Source: Adiantum capillus-veneris (taxonomy: Eukaryota; Streptophyta; Polypodiopsida; Polypodiales; Pteridaceae). Taken from it: a DNA stretch of 64,000 bases. The notes beneath the pieces are model-generated. The model was not told the DNA's origin. It was given only the letters and a program-made list of their open reading frames with translations, and searched no databases. Positions 25,601 to 35,832 of this stretch are shown here, in pieces. Both the position numbers and the translations under genes were made by a program. Position 1 is the first letter of the stretch. The number at the start of each line of letters is the position of its first letter. The stretch spans positions 87,736,842 through 87,800,841 of the forward strand of contig CM043953.1 in the NCBI GenBank assembly GCA_014529385.2, given 5' to 3'.

Positions 25601-27872
25601 ATCACAAAGTACGCCTGTGGTACCAGTAAACGTACTCACACGATCGATGCTCCAAAAACAAAATTATATTCTTAAGGAAAGAGACACGACATCAATTGAC
25701 CAATCTCAGAAAAAGAAGAAAACATGAAGAAAGAGATCGCAAAAAGCAGCGAATTCAGACCCCAGTTCAAAGACCAACATAGGGACTGGTGACGACCCCG
25801 TATATATGAATGACGCTGAAGAGGACCTTGATTCAGGAGAAACCATGGAGACCAAAACGACCACTAAGATAGAAACCAACAAGGAAGATCTTCATGAGCC
25901 ACAATGGCCAGGATCCAAGAAGAAGATAGGAACTTATCCAAACCCTACAGAGGAGATTGAGTGAGTCAAGCAATTAAGGAGTTTGGTAGAAGATACCCAA
26001 AGGCATCTAGAACCAACACCTAGGCACATCCAAATTACAGACACCGTGTTCCCTACGCAACAACAACCTCACCAAGTCCATAGACCCTTAGCCATACCTA
26101 TTGTCATCCAAGAAGAAAGTGACTTAAAGTCATGGGAAAGTGGACATACTCACTTCTTGATGGAAAGAATGTTTACAGAGGGACTACCTGATCCTATCGA
26201 AGAAATGGAGATCCCATCTTCCCCACGTCAAGGGACTGAAGTCCAAAAGGTGCCATTAAACATTGCCAAATTGATGGATTTCATGTCTTCAGAAGTTAGA
26301 ACCACCATCATGTCCAAACTATATAAAGACCCTGAGCTAGTCTCAGCTCTTCGAGCCTTCCTCAATGGAGAATTGAAGTTTGGGCTACCACAATTCGCAC
26401 AGATGGATGGAGTTGGGGAGATGCCAATAGAGGAGGAACACTTAGATCCACAACCCAACCTAGATGAGAACCTTGTTATAGAAATACCTGTTAACAAGTT
26501 GGGACAATACTTTGAGGGTGATGAATCCAATGTGACCATACCAATCACTACTAAGGGATTAACTGTGGAGGGAATCCTTGATGGTGGTCCTGGGGTTAGC
26601 ATTGTGACTAAAAATTGGTGGGAAACTATGGGAAGACCTCACCTTGCGACCACAACCATAGTAGTGAAGATGGCCAATGGGTCTATTGTTAAACCTATTG
26701 GGATGCTAGAAGATCTCAAGATCAAGGTCTTTGGACATAAAATAAGGATTACCTTCATTGTTATGGATTTCTCCAAATACACTATGGCCTCGGAGATGAT
26801 CTTAGGACGTCCTTTCATGAGGGAAGCAAAAATGGTGCATGACTGGTCTAAAAACCATGTCTACTTGCAGTTCCAAGATTTTGTTATTCGAGTAGATCTT
26901 GCAACTGGTCGAGCACATCCTCTAGGAAACAGGTTTATAATTGATCATAGATATGACACCACAGTTCACTCGGCCCCATTGCAGTACTGTTACACGTGTA
27001 AAGCGGACACTGATATTGGGAAGATTCTCCTTATATGGATGTATTACCTGGGATGACGGAGTCGGACAATGTGGATTGGGTCCGCCTAGTAGCAACCATA
27101 GACACTTGGGGAAATAGGGGGACGACCTGGGTAACACCTGAGGGGGATGAAATGCCCGTACCCTTAAATATGCTACAAGAAATGCATATAGGTTTTGACA
27201 AGACTCATCCTAATATAATGAAGAAAACATACAAGTGGGTCCCTAAAGCTTCTTTAGCGACCATAGCTAGTGCTAATAAACAGAAGCCTTGTAAGAAATG
27301 TCCCACTCGCTCCAAGAAAAGTAAAAAAACTTGGCGGTGGATTCCTAAACGACTATTGGAAGCCCAAGGCTACTATCAATGGAATGATCAAATCTGGGTA
27401 CCAAAACGTAAATTGTGCTCTTACTTGTCACCCGGGCCCACGTGAGCTCAATCCTGTGGCTCCAGAACGAATTGAAGATCGTGGAAAGAAAAAAATCACG
27501 GAATGCTACACACCTGCTCCAGAGCTAGTTTGGGTACCAAAGAAAGAACGATTTGTTTCACCTAGCTCAAGAACAGGGAAGTCAAATGAAGCTTCTTGCT
27601 CTTCATGTAATTCCTATATGGAAGTAGAACCTTTGACACAACCTCCACCTACAATAGTGGACCTCCATGAAGTTACAAAGAAATCCACACCTCCCAGTGT
27701 TCAAGAATCACCTGATGAACCACTTCAAGTTCGATCCTGGGAGAGTACCTTACCACCCTTGCAACTCGATGAGGAACCTAAGGTAATAGAAAAGTACTGG
27801 CAAAAATCCTCACCTATTACCAATTGGAACAATTGGTTTCAAAGGGTGACGAGCACATTTCAAACAGTATGA
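22613..27872 (+). pseudogene. Family A gag-protease polyprotein, broken (A2)
   Basis: Starts at ATG 22613 (MHLRSGRVLE) as in A3. Gag core with GKAGDWYRTLRVEEKTIYPTL at about 24340-24400. Four knuckles: CSICYGPHSTSEC, CNACGRYGHQAKDC (canonical CX2CX4HX4C), CYECGGPHRVAEC and CNRCGIDHLIAQC. Protease region with ILDGGPGVSIVTK near 26570 and MILGRPFMREAKMVHDW. Tail with KWVPK, RWIPKRLLEAQGYY, IWVPK and VWVPKKERF. Breaks include a shift near 23210-23370, TAG at 24464-24466, and others near 25230, 25566, 27050, 27440. It ends at about 27872 and no reverse transcriptase follows. Confidence 0.9.
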
Positions 27873-27879
27873 CATACCC

Positions 27880-27982
27880 AAGGAAGGGGGGAGTGTTTTT
27901 TGACATCCATCATTCACTTGCTCCCCTCTCAACCTTCCTCCCTGACCTCTCAATCACCAATCTTAGGGAATGTATATATAAA
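27880..27982 (+). promoter_or_regulatory. Internal polypurine tract and TATA-like box of A2
   Basis: AAGGAAGGGGGGAG at 27880-27893, followed by TGTTTTTTGACAT; TATATATAAAG at 27973-27982. The tract lies about 1.6 kb before the terminal one. Confidence 0.65.
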
Positions 27983-29491
27983 GCCGTATACTCACAAAAA
28001 AGAAAAAGAATAAAGAGCAAGATCAATTAGCAAACGAGTATGCACAATAAAAGTCAAAACATTGACCCAGACCTACACATTCACATCCGGTACACTGAAA
28101 CAGAAACCTATGGCATCAAACACATTTGATCCTCATCACTCGAGTGATGGAGGGTAGGTAAGATTAATACAATATGAGTGTTTCTGTTTTAGAGTTTAGT
28201 GATTAGCAAAGTTCTTTTTTCCCACTGATGTGCCTTCTAGAGGTATTCTTTGTGCTTCCTAGTGTGTACAGGAACATGTTGCTAATATAAGGATTTGGTG
28301 GAATCTTTCTCTCGTTCACACTTCAAATGAAGCACGACCATCAACACAAACAGGTGTTTCTTGTCCATTAGCATTGCCCTTTATCTTTTTGCATCCATGT
28401 TTGTCTGCTTTAATTGTGATTGGTAGCATAATATTCAGTGCATTTGCTTAGTATCAAACATTAAATTCAATGTAATTTTTTGTCATAATCACTTGTCTAG
28501 GTTTAAAAATCAAGCAGTCCGACTAAGCTAGTTTGACCAAGCTAGGTGTTAGAGATCTTCTCTTAATACCATGGGAAATGCCTTCCTAATAATCAATGGT
28601 TACTTAGGTTCTTAATCCGATTTAAGCAGCATTGTGTGAAATGTACTAGGGCTTTCTAGTGGGCTTAGTCCCTATTCACCTTTAGCTTAAGTATTATAAA
28701 GGGAATTCACTAGTGGGATGAGCCTGGGGAGGTGTAACAGTGTTATACGACCCCCCAAAGTTACAAAACTAAAATGTTGAAAACAAACAAACAAAAAATC
28801 AAAGTGCCACAATGTAAAATATTAAGCTTGAAGAGAAACCTCAGCTTGATTTGGTACTCCACTCACATGTATCGCCTATGGTACTAGAGCCCTAGAGGTT
28901 CCCAGTGTGGGTGCTTTTCCTTGAAAAGCAAAAAACCCAAGGCATACAAAATAAGCACACACATCAAAATTGAATCACTGTGAAAAGACTTTGGGGGGTC
29001 AAAGAAAAAATCAGTCAGGCGATGATTTCATGAGATATTCCTTTTATGTAGCTTAACTACAAGGTCTTCTAGGTATAGTCTCTAGTTAACCCTCAAACAT
29101 GAAATACTTGGCTCTCGCGATTAAACAACTTAATTGACCAGAGAAAATTAAGAAGCTTACCCATGGTATTAATAGTCGATCTTTACTGCCTTTTGACCGT
29201 TACATTAGCGACCCCAGTCTTGTTTAATTGTTTACCTTTATAACTGTTTATGTGTTTGATTATATTGCAATTTAATGTTTATTGCTGACAAAAGGTTTAA
29301 AATTCTGTTACCAATCAATTTGTCTGCCTAAAACTGCATATGCTTTTTAATTGTATATGAGAATGCAATTACTATGCCAATGTTGTTTGATTTTGCAGTG
29401 ACTGAAGAAGGCTAAGGACATTCATCTCAAATGCTCTTCCACCTCGACGAACACGCTGCAGCTCAATAGCTTCCGAGGACGGAATGTACAT
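27983..29491 (+). other. Non-coding 3' tail of A2
   Basis: About 1.5 kb shared with A1 and A3. No ORF is conserved between copies. I see no gene in it. Confidence 0.8.
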
Positions 29492-29505
29492 CAGGAAGGG
29501 GGGCA
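29492..29505 (+). promoter_or_regulatory. Terminal polypurine tract of A2
   Basis: CAGGAAGGGGGGCA immediately before the 3' LTR. The same string precedes the A1 3' LTR at 30181-30194. Confidence 0.9.
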
Positions 29506-29834
29506 TGTTAACCCTCACGGCTCACGGACACCCTATCACCTACGATGGACGTTGTATTATTTACTTGGTAGAGTCAGGTACCGAGCTTGTCGGTCCAATA
29601 GGAATGGTTAAGAGTGATCGCCGATGAGAGGCGCACTCTAAAACTGGAACGTATTACATTTGGGTAAGATAGGCTAAGTGTGGGCACCCAAATGTGAATG
29701 GGCGAACCCATATAAAAGTCAATCTAAACCTAAAAAACCTCATTCTCTCATTTGTGCAATTGAAGAGTGCTCTTGCTCCATCTCCATCTTCTTCTTCTTC
29801 ATCTCCTTGTGTGTGTGTGTGTGTGTATGCGTGT

Positions 29835-29886
<52 letters not shown>

Positions 29887-30135
29887 ATTGCAGCGGCACG
29901 ACGGCGGTGAGGTGATTGAGCGCGGCGGTGAGGCGATTGAGCGCGGCGTAGAGGCGTCTCCCTCTTCTTCGCGGCGAGGAATCCTCCACAACAGGAAGCG
30001 TAGAGCGGTGAGTGACACACCAACGCCATCTTTGAGCTTACTAGTTTAGGCTTGTTGTGTGCTTGGAGCCATTTGTGGCTCGCACACAGTGTATCGGTAA
30101 GTTCCTTGCATTGACACGTGCGACATACGTGCACA
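29506..30135 (+). repeat. 3' LTR of A2 (630 bp)
   Basis: Starts TGTTAACCCTCACGG, TATA box TATAAAAG at 29711-29718, short (TG)n and (GA)n run at about 29807-29885, ends GTGCACA, then TSD ACGAA. Confidence 0.93.
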
Positions 30136-30140
30136 ACGAA

Positions 30141-30194
30141 TGAGCTTCAACTCAATAGCTTCCGAGAACAGAATCTACATCAGGAAGGGGGGCA
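30141..30194 (+). other. Last 54 bp of A1 internal region, with terminal polypurine tract
   Basis: TGAGCTTCAACTCAATAGC through to GGAAGGGGGGCA. It continues A1 across the A2 insertion. Confidence 0.9.
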
Positions 30195-30828
<634 letters not shown>

Positions 30829-30881
30829 GCCCCCAAATTCCTGTAAGGAGTATCGCTTTTGCATTTTTGTCGGCCAAAAAG
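30829..30881 (-). pseudogene. Fragment of element D integrase, split by copia insertion
   Basis: Joined across the copia element at the single AAAAG target site, the minus strand reads GGHFLADKNAKAILLTGIWG, which continues the integrase N-terminal zinc region seen at 35833-35968. The family pattern is GGHFSADITARKILQAGFWW. The frame is intact across the join, which confirms the copia target and shows A1 cut the same gene a few codons further on. Confidence 0.85.
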
Positions 30882-31073
30882 TGTTGGGGTATAAAGCCCA
30901 ATGTGGTCGCCCAGGTAAGTGGGCGGGCCGCCAGGTATGTACACATATTCTTTTGTTAAAACCTAATAAGAACTCCCTATGCTCTACACATTATAGTAGA
31001 GCGAGTTCACCATATCGTCGTGCTCTTCTTCTCACACTCTCTCTTGCATCGCACTTCCGCTCGTACTCCTTCA
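30882..31073 (+). repeat. 5' LTR of copia element (192 bp)
   Basis: TGTTGGGGTATAAAGCCC to TCGTACTCCTTCA. A TATAAAG string lies near the start. Confidence 0.95.
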
Positions 31074-31075
31074 AC

Positions 31076-31087
31076 TGGTATCAGAGC
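31076..31087 (+). promoter_or_regulatory. Primer-binding site, tRNA-iMet type
   Basis: TGGTATCAGAGC two bases after the LTR. Confidence 0.93.
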
Positions 31088-31571
31088 TCAGATCGTGGCT
31101 CGGGGCAGCATTTGCAGGTAGCCAGAGTCACCTGCTCAGATTGGAGTGAGATTTGACAGGAGAAGACATGGCCCCAAATCCTGTGGGACAGCCCGAGGGG
31201 CTTGGTGTTCTCAGAATTTCATTCTAAGGTCATCTCGGCCACCATTCAGCTTCGACAAAGCTCAGCGCATGCCATTTTCGATTGCGTGGTCTTGGCGGGT
31301 GCAGATTCGATTTTGCAAATTTGGGGTTTCGGCCTACGACTGCAAGTGCTGAGGATATTTGCACTTCCAGAGTGCTGATTTGTGGCTGTCTACACAACGA
31401 AGGACGGCTCACAGTTCTTGGAGGCATGTCACATAGGACACGGGCGCACCTACACACAGACTGTAGGCGACATCCACTAGTTCATCAGGTTGATATTGGT
31501 TCATAGGTCAGTTTACAGGGGAAACTCTGCCAAATTATTCCCAGGAAAGTAAACTACTATGAAGCGTAGCT
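31088..31571 (+). other. 5' leader of copia element
   Basis: About 480 bp without a credible ORF. No repeat or structure noticed. Confidence 0.7.
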
Positions 31572-34500
31572 ATGGCTGGATCATAGGACACTGCTCTTTA
31601 CAATATCAAGAATCTGGATGGAACCAATTTCCCATTGTGGAAGAAGCAGATTTGGCACATGCTGGTACAAAAGAAGCAGATAAAACCTATAAAGCTCAAG
31701 GGGATAAAACCAGAAGATATGGACAAAGATGAATGGAGCGAAATGGATGAATTGGCACTTTCTACCATTATGGTGACTTGGCAGAAAGCGTTTACTTCAA
31801 TGTAGCAGACGAGATGTCGGCTTATGAAGCATGGACAAAGTTGAGTGATCTTTATGAGAAGCAGAGTGCAGCTTCACAGGTATACTGGCTTAAGAAGCTT
31901 GTTGACTTGAAGATGAAAGAAGGGACACCTATGTCTAATCATCTGAATGAATTCAACACCATCTACAGTCGGTTGTCAGCTCAAGGTGTCAAGTTTGATG
32001 AACCAGTTAGAGCTATGTTCCTGTTGATCACATTGTCGGAAAGTTGGGACACTTTGCGCACAGCTTTGAGTAATTCTGCACCTCCAGATTGTTTGACCAT
32101 AGCAGGTGTAGAAGGCAGTTTGCTTACTGAAGAAACCAACAGAAAGACAATGGACAAAGGCAAAGGAACAACCTTAGTTGTCAGGGGAAGGACCAAAGAA
32201 AAGGACAAAGGTGGAAAGAGGAATCAGTCTCGTAGCAAGTCCCGCAGTGCTAAAGGCAAGAGTGACATAGAATGCTACCATTGTGGCAAGAAGGGTCACA
32301 TGAAAAGAGATTGCAGAGAATGGAAAGCAGAAAAAGGCAAAGAGAAAGCTGAAGACCATGGTGAGAAGAACAAGTCCTCAGTGAAGATTCAAGAAATAAA
32401 TGTGAAAAACACCGTTGCAGAGGATGACAGTCTAGTGTCAGGAGACATCTACTTCTTGAAGAATACAATGGACTAGGCTCTTCTTACAGCATCTGATGGA
32501 AATGCACTAAGTGACTGGATTATAGACTCAGGAGCATCACTTCATGTGTCTCCAAACAAGGAGTGGTTTACCTCTTATGTGACCACTAAAGATCATGTTC
32601 GGCTAGGCAATGGGCAGACATGTGAGATCTTAGGTGTTGGAGATGTTCAATTGAGGTTTCAGAATGGCTCTTCCTTCACGCTGAGGAATGTGAGACATGT
32701 TCCCACAATTACAAAGAGCTTGATCAGTACAGGTTTACTTGATGATGCTGGCTACGTCACCACTTTTGGACAGAACATGTGGAAGATATCCAAGGGTTCG
32801 ATGACAATAGCACATGGAGTAAAGTCTGGAGGACTTTACATGATTTATGTATCAAATGTCTCTAAAAATGTAATCAATGTAACCGAGCAGCCGAACGTTT
32901 CTTTGTGGCATAGCCGGTTAGGACATATGTCCAAGAAGGGAATGGAAATCTTGTCTCGTTCTGGTTATTTGCCCGGCTTTTCATTTAATGATTTTGAATT
33001 CTGTGAACATTGTCTGTATGGTAAGCAAACACAGCAGCCACATAAGCATAGAAGCAGTAGAAGAGATACACAGTTGGCACTTGTTCATAGTGATTTGTGT
33101 GGACCTATGCCTAACCTATCTCTAGGGGGAGCTTCTTACTTTATGACATTTCTAGATGATTACTCGAGGAAAGTATGGGTTTACTTTCTCAAGCACAAGG
33201 ATGAAGCGTTTAGTGGTTTCAAAACGTTTGTGACACTTGTGGAGAATCAGAGTGTCAAGAAGCTTAAATGCTTACGCACTGACAATGGTGGAGAGTATGT
33301 TTCAAAGGCCTTTCAGGACTTTTGTGAGTCAAAAGGTATAAAACATGAACTTACTGCTCCTTACAAACCTCCTCAAAATGGTGTTGCTGAGAGGATGAAT
33401 AGGACCATACAAGAGAAGGTCAGAAGTATGCTGTCTAATGCACAACTGCCAAATGGGTTTTGGGCTAAAGCTGTATCAACAACTGTTCATCTTATAAATA
33501 TATCTCCTAGCAAGGTTTTGCAGAAGGATTCAATGGCAGAGATGGTATGGTAAGGAAAAATGCCCTCATACAAGCATCTCAGAGTCTTTGGCTGTGAGGC
33601 ATATACTCATGTTCCAAAGGAATTTAGAAACAAACTTGAGCCAAAGAGTAAAAAGTGCATCTTTCTAGGCTATGGTAATTATGGTGAGATGGGGTACAGA
33701 CTTTGGGATCCCGAATCCAGAAAGGTTATCCGCAACAATGATGTTCACTTTAATGAAGCCAAATATCATTCTAAACCAGAGAGGGTTGAGGAGATTAGAA
33801 GAGTTGTCTTCCAAGAAGATGGACCTCCACGTGCAAGACAAAATGTCAGGGCTCAAGAGGAGCAAGGACAAGATAGAGTGGAACCACAGGTTGTGGCTGA
33901 GCCTCAGCCACCTATTTTGCATAAATCGAGACGTATCTCACGACCTCCTGATCGGTTTGTTCCATCTATGAACTATGTCATGTTGACTGATTGCAATGAG
34001 CCTTCATGTTACAAGGAAGCAGTGCAAATGAAGGACTCCGGGAATTGGCAATTGGCCATGCAGTCAGAGATGACAGCTCTGCATAAAAACCAGACATGGA
34101 AGCTAGTTAAATTACCACAGGGCAAAAAGGCTCAACCTTGTAAATGGGTTTACAGGTATAAGATCACCACTCATGATAGTCAGCCAAAGTACAAAGCAAG
34201 GCTTGTTGCCAAGGGCTTTAAGCAAGAACAAGGCATTGACTTTGTTGAAGTCTTCTCTCCGGTGGTCAAGATGACTACATTGAGATGCTTTCTTGCATTG
34301 GTTGCCATATTAGATTTGGTGTTGCACCAAATGGATGTCAAGACAGCGTTCTTGCATGGTGATTTAGATGTGGAAATTTACATGCAGCAGCCAGAAGGGT
34401 TTGTTGAGAAAGGCAAGGAAGATTTGGTATGCCAGCTGTTAAAGATTCTTTATGGCTTAAAACAATCACCGAGGGCATGGTACCATAAGTTCCACAAGTT

Positions 34501-35551
34501 TATGCTTTCTCAAGGCTACAAACGTAGTGAGTTCGATCATTGTCTATATACAAAGAAAGCTAAGGATGGCAGTTGGCTGATCCTTATTTTGTATGTGGAT
34601 GACATGTTGATTGCTGGCAATCACTTGGAAGAAATTGCAGCTTTGAAGTCAAAGATGGAAAAATCATTTGACATGAAAGACATGGGTGAGGCAAGTCATA
34701 TACTTGGTATGCGCATTGAGAGAGACAGATCAAAGAAGTTGATTTGGTTATCTCAAACAGAGTATATTGACAAGGTTTTGCAACGTTTCAATATGGAGAA
34801 GGGAAAGGCATTGAGTGTTCCATTGCCACCATATGTAAAACTTAGCAAACAAGATTGTCCTGTGTCTGAGGAAGAACAGGCTGAAATGGATAAGATTCCA
34901 TATGCGTCTGCAGTGGGTAGTTTGACGTATGCAATGATTGCTACTCGCCCAGACATTGCATTTGCAGTGGGAGTAGTAAGTCGATACATGTCAAACCTAG
35001 ACAAGAAACATTGGGAGGTAGTGAAAGGAATATTGAGATACCTAAAAGCTACAAAGAGTATGCGTATATGCTATGGGAGTCAGGAGCTAAGTGTAAAGGG
35101 TTTTACAGACTCAGATTATGCAAGTGACTTAGACAACCAAAGGTCTACGTCAGGGTATGTCTTTACATTGTTTGGTGGAGCAGTATTATGGCATTCTAGA
35201 TTACAAGATTGTGTTACTCAGTCTACTACTTAGGCTGAATATGTTGCAGCATTAGAGGCATGCAAAGAATCAATTTGGCTTAATCGACTAGTAACAGATT
35301 TGGGAATCAAAGAAGAGATGCCTGTGTTATATTGTGATTGTCAGAGTGCTATACAATTGGCTCGCAATCCAGTTTATCACTCAAAGACAAAGCATGTGGA
35401 TGTGAAGTATCATTTCATCAGGGAAATGCTCGAGGATAAGCAACTTCAGCTTGTCAAAGTTCACACCACAGAAAATCCTACTGATCTACTTACAAAAGGA
35501 CTTCCCTCAGAGAGCTTTGCGCATTTTCGCAAGCAGTTAGGTGTAGGGTAG
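31572..35551 (+). pseudogene. Copia gag-pol polyprotein with four in-frame stops and one frameshift
   Basis: ATG at 31572. Gag with NIKNLDGTNFPLWKKQIW and knuckle CYHCGKKGHMKRDC (about 32272-32315); retropepsin IIDSGASLHVS (about 32522); GAG-pre-integrase LWHSRLGHMSKKGMEIL; integrase with HSDLCGP, DDYSRKVWVYF, DNGGEYVS and PPQNGVAERMNRT; reverse transcriptase with KARLVAKGFKQEQGIDF and YVDDMLIAGN (about 34591); RNase H with TDSDYASDLDNQRSTSGY and KHVDVKYHFIREML. Breaks: TAG 31584-31586, shift near 31775, TAG 32474-32476, TAA 33551-33553, TAG 35231-35233. Domain order integrase before RT is diagnostic of copia. Two of the stops look like CAG to TAG changes. Confidence 0.96.
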
Positions 35552-35625
35552 TACATCACTTCTCTACATCTCTTGTATATTATCTTGTGTAGTAGCTTCT
35601 CTCACACTTAAAGTACCACATTGGA

Positions 35626-35640
35626 CTTTGAGTGGGAGGT
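35626..35640 (+). promoter_or_regulatory. Polypurine tract of copia element
   Basis: TTTGAGTGGGAGGT directly before the 3' LTR. Confidence 0.85.
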
Positions 35641-35832
35641 TGTTGGGGTATAAAGCCCAATGTGGTCGCCCAGGTAAGTGGGCGGGCCGCCAGGTATGTA
35701 CACATATTCTTTTGTTAAAACCTAATAAGAACTCACTATGCTCTACACATTATAGTAGAGCGAGTTCACCATATCGTCGTGCTCTTCTTCTCGCACTCTC
35801 TCTCCCGCCGCACTTCCGCTCGTACTCCTTCA
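35641..35832 (+). repeat. 3' LTR of copia element (192 bp)
   Basis: Same ends and length as the 5' LTR; differences cluster near 35804-35817. Confidence 0.95.

Larger units (their letters stand above)
21183..30135 (+). mobile_element. Family A copy 2 (A2), complete with both LTRs, TSD ACGAA
   Basis: Flanked by ACGAA at 21178-21182 and 30136-30140, so it is a single insertion of 8,953 bp into A1, 54 bp before the A1 3' LTR. It has LTRs (634 and 630 bp), a tRNA-Asp primer site, a leader, a broken gag-protease frame, an internal polypurine tract, a non-coding tail and a terminal polypurine tract. No pol enzymes are present anywhere in it, so the family is non-autonomous by structure and not just by decay. 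Confidence 0.93.
30882..35832 (+). mobile_element. Ty1/copia element, 4,951 bp, TSD AAAAG
   Basis: Two 192-bp LTRs (TGTTGGGG...CTCCTTCA), iMet primer site, gag-protease-integrase-RT-RNase H in copia order, polypurine tract. Flanked by AAAAG at 30877-30881 and 35833-35837. By eye the LTRs differ at about six positions. Confidence 0.96.

Noticed and set aside
31584-35233. Copia in-frame stops as programmed readthrough or RNA editing
   Set aside because: Four stops in varied contexts plus a frameshift fit decay; stop-removing RNA editing in plants is known from organelles, not nuclear elements.
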